DNA from: Rhizophagus sp. LPA8_4_AMF
Taxonomy: Eukaryota; Glomeromycota; Glomeromycetes; Glomerales; Glomeraceae
NCBI GenBank assembly: GCA_021464525.1
Contig: JADRCO010000791.1
Location: forward strand, 1 to 26,358
Reading direction: 5' to 3'
Length of the DNA: 26,358 nucleotides
Below the pieces are notes generated by a model. The model was given only the letters and a program-made list of their open reading frames with translations. It ran no database searches and was not told where the DNA came from. The position numbers and the translations under genes are program-made. Positions 11,600 through 20,700 of this stretch are shown piece by piece. The first letter of the stretch is position 1. The number at the start of each line of letters is the position of its first letter.

Positions 11600-12680
11600 C
11601 CAAATCCTTTGATTGATAGTTGGATGATTATCTGACTCATTATTCCAACAATCTTAAAATAAACACAATTATAATAATAATTATTATAAGTAATGATTGA
11701 AATTAATCAAATATAGATTTTTACATAATCTTTAGGTTTATTAGGAAAAGGTATCTTTCCAAGACCTTGTAAAATGCTTATTGCCAAATAAATATCATAT
11801 AATTTGTTATAAAAAGGTAGTTTACCACTAGATATTTCCCACCAATACTATAAATATCACTTTTTTCATTTAATTCGTAATCTTGTATACGAAAACTTTT
11901 TGGATCAATATAAGGAATTAATCCAAATAATTTTGATTGAAGGCTACGATTCTTTTTGACAATCCAAAATCAACTAACTTGATGATATTTTGATGGAACA
12001 ATGTATTCTTGGAATGCAAATAATTAAATTTAGTAAATAAAATAATTTTAACACGTTATTCGATATAATATATAGAACTACAGTACCAGATCACGACGTG
12101 TAATTTTTTCATCATGCAAGTTATGATAGGCATACGCCAATTGGAATGCAAGATTAAATTTATCATTCCAAGATTATTAAACAAAGTCCAAACAGTAATA
12201 TTCTTTATTTAATATATGCGTGATAAACTATTTACGTTTGAATGTTTCTTTTCTGAGCGATGAATAGTATCAAAATCATAAGCTTGTAATTTCATGATCA
12301 ATCCTTTTAAATAGTTTTGAAGAGTGCTCCCATTAGAATATTCCACTATTATTAAGTATTTTTTTCACAAAGTTAAACTATATATATTAAAAATTTTTAA
12401 ATATACCTCTTGTAACGCCACAAAAACGAATAATATTAACATAAAAATCTACCTTTCGCTGAAGTTTAAAAATAAAATGGAATTTTTTGTTAAAAGTTTA
12501 ATAATTGAATATATATCAAAAGATTTATCATATTAAAATTTTTCAATACCTCATTAACAATTTCTTTAACCGTAGCGTTATTGAAATTAAACAATTTCAA
12601 TGCCAAATATCTATAAGAATTTTTCCGGTTCGTACGATAGACTTTACCAAATACTCTGGAACAAATTTATTGAATATTAC
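11600..12680 (-). pseudogene. Degraded protein kinase of the Rhizophagus-type expanded family
   Basis: Kinase subdomains appear in order on the minus strand. FGKVYRTN (from 12651) is the end of the glycine loop. YLALKLFNF holds the ATP-binding Lys. LQRKVDFYVNIIRFCGVT follows (from about 12461), then YLIIVEYSNGSTLQNYLK. FNLAFQLAYAYHNLHDEKI precedes the catalytic loop, which reads RRDL instead of HRDL (CTG ends at 12087). HSKN, VDFGLSKRI (DFG at 11971-11963), SLQSKLFGLIPYIDPKSF, EKSDIYSIG, EISSGKLPFY and CWNNESDNHPTIN complete the order. It is broken. The glycine-rich first strand is missing. There are frameshifts after SKRI and inside YSIG-EISSG. The intron after RRDL (about 12086-12017) ends in TG instead of AG, and stops interrupt the hinge-to-catalytic-loop stretch. 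Loss of the catalytic-loop His and of the P-loop glycines means no active kinase. Functional relatives act in cytosolic Ser/Thr or Tyr phosphorylation. Confidence 0.9.
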
Positions 12681-12689
12681 TTAAACGTT

Positions 12690-13140
12690 TGTAATCGTAA
12701 TGTTAAGAGTAATTTTTCGTAGTTACTTCTAAGTGTATATTCAAATAACATTTTTTTTTTTTTTTTTATTTAAATAGGGTGTCGTCTGTCGTGTTACAAA
12801 TATGTAACGTTGATCAAATTTTAAGCCACAGCAAAAAAAGATTCGGATGATTGCTTCTCGATAACATAAAATTTTTGACGAATGTTGAACAGGATTCCTA
12901 TTCAGTATAATTCAAAGCAATAGACTTAATAACGCAAACATGTAGATAGGAAATCAATATTAAATGATCTATGTATATAATTTTTCATTGTGTAAAAGAA
13001 AATGCTACTTTTGATATAATTAATATTTTTCAATATATTTTTTCTGGTTCATACAAATGTAAATTACTTTATAAATTTCAAATAGACTAATATTTATTGT
13101 ATTAAAAAATAAATAAATATCTTATCAAAGTATTTTACTG
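12690..13140. other. Spacer upstream of the kinase relic
   Basis: Contains a long T tract at about 12751-12768 and, from 12775, a TAGGGTGTCGTCTGTCGTG sequence resembling a transposon terminus, with GTTAC...GTAAC inverted words just inside. No matching opposite end and no coding frame were found. Confidence 0.4.
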
Positions 13141-13149
13141 ATGTATAAA

Positions 13150-13252
13150 CGCATGTGTAAGTTTGCGGTTTAAATCATCATATAATTCTATTCCTGGAAT
13201 TTACAGATGTCGCACGCCCCAATCATTAGATTTATATCCTTGTTTTGAAATC
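13150..13252 (-). repeat. Copy B of the repeated segment upstream of the kinase relic
   Basis: Homologous on the minus strand to 10898-11045: both have GACATCTGT-AATTCC and then GATGATTTAAA-CGCA. The minus-strand frame reads PGIELYDDLNRKLTHAFIHQ and then a stop. It could be the N-terminal exon of the adjacent kinase pseudogene. Confidence 0.4.
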
Positions 13253-13389
13253 AATGAATTGAATAAGAAAAATCTTTTATTTCAGAATTATTGTCTTTGC
13301 TTCGCTCTGAATAATATATGTTTACATACTGGTGTTTCTCTGAGACTTTCAAATAAATAATTTTTTTTTTGTTTCCAATGTTTACGATT

Positions 13390-13522
13390 GGCGTAATTTC
13401 AGCCAAAATTGTCTACATATGATTTCTAAAGCTGTAAGGCGCCACTTATTATTTTGGCCAGAATTTTACCAAAATAATCCCATGATTATCCAGCCAAAAT
13501 CGTGATAAAATCGGCCTAACGC
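13390..13522. repeat. CCAAAAT-rich repeat, possible MITE
   Basis: Several alternating CCAAAAT / ATTTTGGC words (GCCAAAATTGTC, TTTTGGCCAGAATTTT, ACCAAAAT, GCCAAAATCG) give imperfect inverted structure. The segment starts near GCGTAATTTC and ends near GGCCTAACGC, whose reverse complement begins GCGTTAGGCC. The termini share only about six bases, so a MITE is a weak call. Confidence 0.3.
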
Positions 13523-13561
13523 AGATCAATATTCAGCAAACCAGATATCCGCATTAAATTC

Positions 13562-13581
13562 ACCCGGTTTGCAAACCGGGT
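13562..13581. repeat. Perfect 20 bp palindrome ACCCGGTTT-GC-AAACCGGGT
   Basis: Completely self-complementary and much richer in G+C than its surroundings. A related hairpin with the same ACCCGGTTT arm lies at 15859-15883, on the other side of the hAT BED relic and the dehydrogenase gene. Confidence 0.7.
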
Positions 13582-13680
13582 TGACAATGCATGTGAAAAT
13601 AAATAAAAAATAAAAATAAAAAATAGTTTATTCACTTTCAGTCCTTCGCACTTTACCTATATGCAAACTTTTAATATTTT

Positions 13681-14062
13681 TAGTGCCTAGAATATTTACA
13701 ATAGATGATTATATTTGGGATTATCTTCCCGATACTATTTCAGAAATGGATATGTACTTTCGATGATATAGTAGAGCCCCTTCAACAGTACCAACTTCAA
13801 TAGTTTCTCTTGATAAATATCAACTACATGCAGCAAAAAAAGTGAAATTATGTAAACCAACGCGTAAGTATACTAAAACTAGTTGGGTGTGGCAATATAT
13901 GATTCAGAAAATGAGGATGATATTTGTCAAGTTCCGGTTGTGAATATGCAAAATGAAGAAGTATGTTGTGGCATGCGATTTTTGCATGATGAATCTACAG
14001 GAACATGGCATTTTAGAATTTTATTGGACAGGAACTATATCGGTCTTCGACTAATAGTCTAA
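13681..14062 (+). pseudogene. hAT-type transposase N-terminal relic with BED zinc finger
   Basis: After a possible TTTTTAG acceptor, an open frame encodes FTIDDYIWDYLPDTISEMDM, meets an in-frame TGA (in CGATGATAT near 13765) and continues to KPTRKYTKTSWVWQY. A one-base shift then leads to YDSENEDDICQVPVVN and VCCGMRFLHDESTGTWHF, ending at TAA 14060-14062. A KYTKTSW-type aromatic start, a Cys pair and a C-terminal His-x-His-like pattern match the BED zinc finger at the N terminus of fungal hAT transposases. The finger would bind transposon ends in the nucleus. There is no catalytic domain downstream on this strand, because the SDR gene follows after about 150 bp. One stop plus one frameshift make it a relic. 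Confidence 0.7.
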
Positions 14063-14208
14063 CCAATAAAATTGATATTTGATTATATTTGGATACTCCG
14101 AAATTATTTAAATAATTTTAGAAATGATAGACAAATAATGAACCTGCGAAGAACAAATAAACAAACATCGGCATTTACGATATTTTTTTTCCTATTTTTT
14201 TTTTCGTA

Positions 14209-15723
14209 ATGGCTACTCAACAAGTCAAAGGAAAAGTTGCTATTATTACTGGTAATTTATTTAATTTATTCCAAAATTGTGATTTCTATATAATCTTTAT
14301 GTCATTTTTTAAATTTATTAAAAAATTTGGTTAATCCAGGTGCGTCCTCGGGAATTGGTCACGGTATGTATTCTTAAAAAAAAAAAATAAAAGATTATGA
14401 ATCTCATCATGTTTTTATAATCTTGTTATATATCTGATAAACTATTTAGCAATTGCGACACGTTTAGTCAATGAAGGGTAAATGTAATATGTTTACTTTT
14501 ATTATAAAATTCGATTCTACAAAATTATAATCATAAATCATGTAACTTATTTTTTAGAGGAAAAGTTGTTATCGCTGATGTTAATGAAGACGCCGGCGAG
14601 AAAATTGCCAAAGAATTTAACGCAAAGTAAGAAAAAAAAGTAATATCACATCCATTTATCAGTAATTAATAATATTATTTTTTTTTATTAGTAAGTCAGA
14701 AATTATTGCAATTTTTCATAAAACCGATGTAAGCAAGTGGAATGAACTAATAAGCTTATTTGATAAAACTAAACAAACATTTGGACAAATTGATGTAAGT
14801 TTATAATGATTTATAAGAAATCTTTATTTATTGTGAATAAATTTTTTTAATGGATTTAACTTTATTTACTTTATTTTAAGATTATAATTAATAATGCTGC
14901 TATTACGGATATTAAAAATGGAATGTTAGAAGATTCACTAGAAGAACCAATACACTTTAACAAAGTTATGGAAATAAATCTTATGGGTGTAATTTACGGT
15001 AAAAAAAAATTCATTTATTTATCCTTGAAACTATTAGATAATTATAACAATTTCTTTTATTATAGGAACGAAACTTGCATTTCAATATTTAAAACAAAAT
15101 AATCCACAAGGTGGTATTATAATTAACACGGCTTCAATCACTGCAATACATCCGGTGTCTGCTTTTAGTGTTTACAGTGCCGCTAAAGCTGGGGTGCGTA
15201 AAACGTAAATTTTAAATTTTTTTCTTTTACTTAAACAATTTCTTTTGTCTTAGGTCATTAGTTTGACGAGATCCATGGCACAAGTAAGCGAATTACACAA
15301 TATTACTATTAATGCTGTATGTCCAAGTGTCACCAGTTAGTATAATCTTTATTAAATACTGTAAATGATCAATAAATTTAAATCTAAAATTTAAGTCTCT
15401 ATCAGGAACTGGAATGACAGCTAGTGCAGTTGGAGTTCCTGATAATTGGTGGTCACCAATTGATGATGTTGTTGAAGCATTTTTTAAATGTATTTATAAT
15501 CCAAAATTAAATGGTATGTGCAGTATTCTTATTTTATCGTGCTTTGCTTTTAAAAGACATATATTTGATGTAATCTTTATCTCTTTTAGGAACTATTTTT
15601 TCAGTTTGGAATAAAGAAACAAGAGAAGAAAAATTTGAAAATCCCACGCCAGTAATTGAAGAAATGATACAAGGAAATTATATGTTCTATTTATCAACAT
15701 TAGAAAAAGAAAAGTCAAGCTAA
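14209..15723 (+). CDS. Short-chain dehydrogenase/reductase, ten exons, intact
   Basis: Exons: 14209-14251, 14340-14363, 14450-14477, 14558-14626, 14692-14794, 14881-14998, 15066-15193, 15254-15335, 15406-15513 and 15590-15723. The spliced length is 837 bp, encoding 278 residues with no stop; all nine introns are GT-AG and 60-88 bp. Classical SDR motifs: the nucleotide-binding TGASSGIG at 14-21, an Asp at the end of strand beta-2 (IADVN, D39) that favours NAD(H) over NADP(H), NNAA at 93-96, and the catalytic tetrad N122, S152, Y165 and K169 (YSAAK). CPSVTRTGM (194-202) matches the CPG-x-x-x-T segment after beta-6. By overall pattern it resembles 15-hydroxyprostaglandin dehydrogenase-type SDRs, that is NAD-dependent oxidation of a secondary alcohol, probably cytosolic. 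The substrate cannot be told from sequence. The usual NNAG is NNAA here. The start is the first ATG, right before the cofactor strand. It is the best-preserved gene in the window. Confidence 0.95.
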
Positions 15724-16068
15724 AATGTAAAGAAGAATCTTCCATTATGAAAAGCACGTCAATTTATTAGAGATTGGAACCGTGTCATAAATGGTCACCC
15801 GGATGTCCGTGTAATTTTGAAATCGGGTACCCAGTTGGTCTGTTGGAACAGTATTTGAACCCGGTTTGTTATTAAAGCCGGGTAACAAAAAATAATAATA
15901 ATTTTAATATTAATTTTACTTATGTATTTTTTTTTCATAATTATCAAATAAGAATTATTTTATGTATTTAACTAATCATTTTAGTAATTTGACATAATTT
16001 TAACATTTAATTTCAGTATTATATACAATAAATTGTAACAGATTTAAGGATTTTATTTAAATTCCAAT
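15724..16068. other. Spacer downstream of the dehydrogenase
   Basis: The first 170 bp are relatively G+C-rich, with a GGGTACCC palindrome (15825-15832) and the ACCCGG hairpin listed separately. The rest is AT-rich; an AATAAA occurs near 16027 but is about 300 bp past the stop codon, far for a polyadenylation signal. Confidence 0.4.
15859..15883. repeat. Imperfect hairpin ACCCGGTTT / AAAGCCGGGT
   Basis: Arms at 15859-15867 and 15874-15883 pair except for one extra G. It shares its left arm with the perfect palindrome at 13562-13581. The two lie 2.3 kb apart and enclose the BED relic and the SDR gene, so they may be remains of transposon ends. Confidence 0.55.
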
Positions 16069-16690
16069 TTATAATCCTATTAATAAAGCGAAAAATACTC
16101 TAGAATTGCATTTGAATTTCTCTTTAAGAACACGTACGTTTTGCAGTAATTTGATTACCCGCGTCAGAAAATAATCTTTCGCTGGGTATTGATGAACCGG
16201 GAATAGATAAAATATTTTCTAGATAATTTAGCTACATTAGGGAATTGAGCTTTCCGGGTTGCCCACCACTCAAAAGGATTCGCACTATGACAGCAATTGG
16301 TGTACGAACAAGATCCAAATAACGATCTAATTCAGAAAAGGGACTTGCTGTTGCTACCTGTACACCAAAAATAGAAGAATGCAATCGACTATGACGTTGT
16401 TGTTGACTTAAGCTACCAGATGATGATGATTGTACTGAGCTTACTGAGCTTAAATCACTTAATTCTTCAAATTGGTGTGTTAATTCTGGTTTTGTCTTGT
16501 TACGTTTTTTTTCATCCAATTAGAGTGTTTTTAGCCGCGGATCTAAAAGAGATGCTAAAAGACCGATCATTATAGGTTCATTCCAATAAACAAACAATGA
16601 ATTATAAATAGTCCATTTCATTATTTTAAGAATATCTTGTGCAGGCTGAATAGTTGATGCTGCTATTTTAGATCGAGTTTGATGGTGATG
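16069..16690 (-). pseudogene. hAT transposase C-terminal (dimerisation) domain relic
   Basis: Minus-strand pieces in order: IMKWTIYNSLFVYWNEP and GLLASLLDPRLKTL, an in-frame TAA, LDEKKRNKTKPEL, a Ser/Gln-rich linker, and FSELDRYLDLVRTPIA. A shifted frame then gives SANPFEWWATRKAQFPNVAK, and a return to the first frame gives LSIPGSSIPSERLFSDAG and NQITAKRT. The LLDPR, NPFEWW, FP-VA-LSRKY, IP-SS-PSERLFS-AG and KRT motifs are those of the hAT family C-terminal dimerisation domain (Dimer_Tnp_hAT). After KRT a further shift leads to LKEKFKCNSRVFFALLIGL and a stop at 16069-16071. At least one stop and three frame changes make it dead. It lies on the opposite strand to the BED relic at 13.7 kb, so the two are not halves of one simple element. 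Confidence 0.88.
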
Positions 16691-16944
16691 TGATGTTGGT
16701 CATCTTCTTCATCACTATCACTTAATTCACTTTCTTCATCTGATATTACTGGTCTTGAAAGTTTCTCTTCGTACCTTCCCCCTAAATCACATTTAAATAC
16801 CCTTTTCCTACAAGTACCATCCAAAAAAGTTTCGTTCTTATGCTTATAAAGGGCAAAGTTCTTTTGAAGAGCGTATTGTTCAACGTAATGGACTGCAATA
16901 GGCATAGAATAAAACCTAGTTCCTACTTCAATCCAATTAGTATG
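16663..16944 (-). pseudogene. FAR1-type DNA-binding domain fragment fused onto the hAT relic
   Basis: An uninterrupted frame reads NWIEVGTRFYSMPIAVHYVE, then QYALQKNFALYKHK, then TFLDGTCRKRVFKCDLGGRY, and ends in an acidic Ser-rich tail (ISDEESELSDSDEED). The pattern of a YA-x-x-x-x-F segment, a basic stretch and then F-x-C-x-x-G-G resembles the FAR1/WRKY-GCM1 fold used by MULE-type transposases and derived proteins. The usual downstream CPW/HIS half and the MULE catalytic domain are absent. Instead the frame runs into the acidic linker of the hAT sequence and overlaps it in another frame. A second minus-strand frame upstream (from about 17100 to 16965; NNNDGELVNEEIIPFVENVV) has the acidic leader typical of such proteins. 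A nested insertion or recombination between a MULE and a hAT copy explains the joint. Confidence 0.65.
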
Positions 16945-17179
16945 TCAATTGAAGAAAACTAACGCAATTTATAAATTCAGAACCTACTACGTTCTCAACG
17001 AAAGGTATAATTTCCTCATTAACTAATTCCCCATCATTATTATTGTCATAATTGTCATTAATAGAAGGTTCGGTGACAGGTGCAACCTCAGAAAGCAATG
17101 GTGTCAAAGCAAAAAATACACGACTTTGGGAAGTGAGACGCCTATACATACAGTATATGTATTTTCGTGATTGTAGCAC
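16937..17179 (-). pseudogene. Acidic leader probably belonging to the FAR1-type fragment
   Basis: Minus-strand frame. The useful part is the Asn/Asp/Glu-rich stretch SINDNYDNNNDGELVNEE followed by PFVENVVGSEF, roughly 17090-16965. Leaders of this composition often precede FAR1-type domains in fungal MULE proteins. The frame must shift once before the NWIEVG start of the FAR1 piece at about 16938. The first 30 codons (Arg/Tyr-rich) are probably not part of the protein. Confidence is low because composition is the main evidence. Confidence 0.35.
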
Positions 17180-17234
17180 AGTAACACAAGCAAATCAAAA
17201 AAAAGAATTAAAGGTAGGTGAATGGTTAACTTAA

Positions 17235-18120
17235 TATATTAGAGTCGATATTTCCAAAATGGTAAAAATCAAATTACAAGGCATCCCATTTATCAATACT
17301 TCCTGCTTATATAACCTAATAGTTCTACAAAATGACAGGATAATAAGTGAATTTAGATAAGACATTAATTTATTAATCAAGTGAAAGAATCTTACATCCG
17401 CGTCTTTTTATCAATTACATATGTAATTGGCAATAATAGGGAGCACTCTGTCCAGCTTTGGAATTTTCCGATTCATAGTTTTGCATAGGCTTCAAAAAGA
17501 TAGAGTTAAAAAATTTCTTGGCAAAAAAACATTGAACAATGTTCACGATCATAGACATGTGATTTTTTTTCTGGCTTCGAGCATATATGAAAAGGCAGGA
17601 GAATAGGATTGCGAGACGATGCAAGAGCCTTTGACATGCCCTCTTTACTAAACTTACCGGAAGTTTGTCAGTAATGTAATTGTATTCGAAATGTTTAGTT
17701 ACACTGTAAAAAATTTTATACATTTGCGGAAAATAACTAAAAACCTAAGCAACTTGCATTAAGGAAAGGAATAAAAAAAACACAGAATAAATTTTTTATA
17801 GAATTACAAAAAAATTTGCAATTTCATCACATTAGTTAGCATACGTAATTTATGTGCAGCGCTTTTTGTTAGCAGCAAATACATATAAATTTTATTTCAT
17901 TAAAAAATAAGCCCGTTGTGGGCAAATATACAAATGCTTTATTAATACATGTTTACAAAAATTTTAATCGGGACATAATTATGCATAATAGAACAATAGA
18001 ACACGCTTAAAAAAGTCACAAATAATCATAAAATTATGAATAAAAAAAGCCCGGGCGTGTTTCCTGAAGCAATAAACAATGTTTAGTAATTATATATAAG
18101 CAAAAAAAGAGAGTAACTTA
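17235..18120. other. Unassigned stretch with a possible minus-strand exon
   Basis: A minus-strand frame from ATG 17723 runs for 102 codons to 17415. Its first 22 codons (ending NYITDKLP) finish at a strong donor-like GTAAGT near 17659, so only this part might be an exon; the rest is basic and Cys/Phe-rich and may be intronic. A parallel frame (SKEGMSKALASSRNPILLPF) overlaps it. No family is recognised. From 17730 to 18120 the sequence is AT-rich with nothing identifiable. Confidence 0.3.
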
Positions 18121-18152
18121 TTAACTAAAAACAATTAACAGTAAATTCTTAC

Positions 18153-18360
18153 ATTGATTAGTACTAGGATAGCTGGAGCTGGAGTTGGAAGAGCTAGTAG
18201 AGCTAGTAAGGGAGGGCGTAGAAGCGGTAGAGGTAGTAGATTTGGTACTGGTAGTGTCGGAAGAGATGTATGCTACTTCTCTTGCTGCTTGACTTGCATG
18301 CTGCTTTTGTACAATAGCGTCTGCCGCCCTTTGTGTCGCTTGTTTTGCTTGATCAGACAT
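18153..18360 (-). CDS. First exon of a Ser/Thr-rich protein, rest unresolved
   Basis: From ATG 18360, 69 codons run to a possible donor, T|GTAAGA, at 18152. Residues 1-27 form an Ala/Gln-rich, probably helical start (MSDQAKQATQRAADAI). Residues 30-68 are almost entirely Ser, Thr, Pro and Ala, a low-complexity linker. A possible acceptor (GTTTTTAG) follows only 28 bp later, short for an intron, and unspliced reading ends at 18121. A TATA-like TTATATAAC lies about 35 bp upstream of the ATG. The antisense strand is also open, as expected from the AGT/AGC-rich repeat, but it gives a Gly/Arg run without a sensible start. The function is unknown. It could be the N terminus of the transposon proteins downstream or an independent gene. 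Confidence 0.4.
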
Positions 18361-18469
18361 AGTAGTATAGTAATAATAAGTTTATCTGTTATATAATAAG
18401 TTATCTTTTAAAGCAGAAAACTAATAAAAATTTGTAAAAAGGAAGGGTGACTATATAAGTAATTTATTG

Positions 18470-18885
18470 CAAATGAAATTTCAAATTTTGCATTGGATTC
18501 ACATCTATAACTCATGTATTGAAATTTCGAATTTGGCATTTAATTCATATCTATGACTTACGTATTGAAATTTCAAATTTGGCATTTGATTCACATATAT
18601 GATTCGCATCTTGATAAGAGAAGGGTAATTATATAAGTAATTAAATGAAATTTCGAATTTGACATTTGTTTCACATCTATGACTATTGAAATTTCGAATT
18701 TGGTACTTGATTCATATCTATGACTTACGTATTGAAATTTCAAATTTGGCATTTGATTCACATATATGATTCGCATCTTGATAAGAGAAGGGTAATTATA
18801 TAAATAATCAAATGAAATTTCGAATTTGACATCTATGACTATTGAAATTTCGAATTTGGCATTTGATTCTCATCTACAATCGCAT
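18470..18885. repeat. Minisatellite with 167 bp higher-order repeat, left block
   Basis: Built from a unit of about 46 bp with core GAAATTTCGAATTTGGCATT and TGATTCACATCTATGACT. It occurs about eight times with variants (TTTCGAA / TTTCAAA). Sub-arrays alternate with a linker containing CGCATCTTGATAAGAGAAGG and GTAATTATATAAGTAAT. A larger repeat is visible: GGCATTTGATTCACATATAT starts at 18581 and again at 18748, so the composite period is 167 bp and the two copies are nearly identical. Confidence 0.85.
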
Positions 18886-19090
18886 CTTATACGTCTAAAA
18901 TTCGTATCCCTGTAAAAAAGTCTATCCGTTTTTTATTTCCGTAAAAGGCTCATATTTCCGGTTATATCCCGGAATTTTTAAATTATTTTACTATATTTTA
19001 TAAAAAAAAATAATCAGTCATTTTCCGTGAATGGATCCGTGAAAGGCTCATTTTTACGAAGTTTTTAAAGAAATAACGGAAAAAAATTTT
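18886..19090. repeat. Insert splitting the minisatellite
   Basis: Contains two copies of a CCGTAAAAGGCTCATATTTC / CCGTGAAAGGCTCATTTTTA-type motif (near 18942 and 19036) with CCGG and poly-A interruptions. Its composition differs from the minisatellite on either side; it is probably a short repetitive insertion. Confidence 0.4.
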
Positions 19091-19400
19091 TATTGATTAA
19101 CTATATATGTAATCAAATGAAAATTTCGAATTTGGCATTTAATTCACATCAATGACTCGCATGGAAGGTAACTATATAAGTAATTGATTGCCCAATGAAA
19201 TTTCGAATTTATTAAGTATCTATAACTCGCGTCTTGATATACCGTTAATTTCTAATTTGGACTCTTGCTATACTACTATTAAGTGATTGATTGCCAATGA
19301 AATTTCGAATTTTGCATTTGATTCACGTTTACAACACACGTATTGAAATTTCGAATTTGGCAGTTGATTCACATCTATGATTCATATCTTGATATAATTG
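19091..19400. repeat. Minisatellite, right block, more degenerate
   Basis: The same GAAATTTCGAATTT core occurs near 19117, 19195, 19300 and 19343, with TTGATTCACAT-CTATGA and ACTATATAAGTAATTGATTG linkers. The copies are less regular than in the left block and I see no stable higher-order period. Confidence 0.75.
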
Positions 19401-20316
19401 TTTATGATTCATTTTCATCTACTCATTATAATTGTCGCACAGATTGATCTTGGGAGTTGGGATTAGATTCGCAGCACGTCTGCCGTAACAGATGTAACAG
19501 GTTGTAAAGGTTGCAAGTGGCAACATAAAGTCGTAAAGATGCCGTAATTTGTGTAACGGTTGAAACTTGAAACGGGTGTAATGTTCGGCAATTTTAGGTC
19601 ACATAATTGTTAGCTTAGTACAACAAGAAAGAAATAAGTTGACGAATTATTTCATTAGTACATTGGCACTAAATAAATCCCGTACAAATTATATTTCTTC
19701 TTGAATCTTCTTTGGAATGGGAACTGAAAAAGATTGTTAAAAGAGACACATTAATTCAATATAATGTTATCTGCAAGTAGGACTAAATTGATGAAAATAA
19801 AGCACTTGAATATTCAATAAATCTTAAATATTATTATTATTAAAAGATTATAACATATAGTCAGAATTCAATATACTGTATGGTTCTCAATATATCGAAA
19901 TCATTTAATAAATTCTTAATGAAACAAATTTACTTGATAAATTTCAACTGATTTGACTCGTTCAGAGCTCATCTTGAACTCAAATTAGTTTTTTTAAATT
20001 AATTTACCAATGCATAAAAAGAAATATCACCCATTTTGTGGAAAAAAATAATAATTTATAATTAGAATGCATATTACGTCTTATCCTCCTTATTATTATT
20101 ATTATCTTCTAAAAATGACGAATATATTTGGTTAGGATACAATGGTTATTTTTAAGACCCAACAGCTCTAAAATATGATTAGTTAGGGATGTTCCGCATT
20201 ATCTCAAAAAACCAAACAGGAAAAAGAAAAGTTTTGATATTAAACATGTAGAAAATTTTTACTATAGTAATTAATTTCGCAGCCGTGCCTTAACCATATT
20301 ACAGTTTCGACAACAT
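19400..20316. other. Intergenic stretch between minisatellite and duplicated gene block
   Basis: From 19480 to 19600 there is a run of imperfect GCCGTAAC / TGTAACGG words. The remainder is AT-rich with an (ATT)n tract near 20090-20105. No gene is seen. Confidence 0.45.
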
Positions 20317-20603
20317 CTATATTTGGTACGGTATATCTCTTAATAAAAGTGACTTGCATTTGTTATTACCGACATATTAAGATCAATAATTTGTGCTCTT
20401 GATTTTTCAAGAGGAAACAAAACATGCTAATAATTTACTTTTTTGTCGGAAACCGCCCAGGACATATGCAGAAAACGTGCGTGATAAAATCTCGATCGTT
20501 TATTTAAAGAACATTACAATATAGATTTAAGAATATATATGCTGAATAATAATTTGAGAAAATAGGCTGATGAATAAATTTTGCCACAACATATAGATAT
20601 TTT

Positions 20604-20700
20604 AATATGTCAAAATCCTTGAATTAGGCTAATTATTATAGTGAACAGAACCAAATTATGTCCAATGTTAGTATTAGATGAACCGAAAGCTTTGTCAGTA
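20604..20700 (-). other. Out-of-frame GPI-anchor-like tail behind the left cupredoxin gene
   Basis: Directly overlapping the stop codon, the +1 frame is open and reads TDKAFGSSNTNIGHNLVLFT, then IIISLIQGF and a stop. A small-residue site (GSS), a short hinge and a hydrophobic C terminus are what a GPI-anchoring signal looks like. The right copy has the equivalent tail, differing by insertions of 12 and 9 bp, both multiples of three. No intron with standard ends was found that joins the frames without removing the conserved RCEMNLTS segment. Confidence 0.55.

Noticed and set aside
12324-12536. 70-codon plus-strand open frame
   Set aside because: It is antisense to the kinase relic and its introns; the minus strand explains the sequence.
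13163-13360. 65-codon plus-strand open frame
   Set aside because: It is antisense to the segment repeated near 10.9-11.0 kb, where this frame is not kept.
15414-15614. 66-codon plus-strand open frame
   Set aside because: It is the in-frame start of SDR exon 9 read on into its intron.
13681-16690. BED relic and hAT dimerisation relic as two halves of one transposase gene interrupted by the SDR
   Set aside because: They lie on opposite strands, so a simple insertion cannot join them.
17052-17234. 60-codon plus-strand open frame
   Set aside because: It is antisense to the acidic leader of the FAR1-type fragment.
18154-18396. 80-codon plus-strand frame rich in Gly, Arg and Cys
   Set aside because: It mirrors the Ser/Thr codon repeat of the minus-strand exon; the minus strand has the better start and upstream TATA-like sequence.
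18591-18776. 61-codon minus-strand frame
   Set aside because: It lies entirely inside the minisatellite; its peptide repeats follow the DNA unit.
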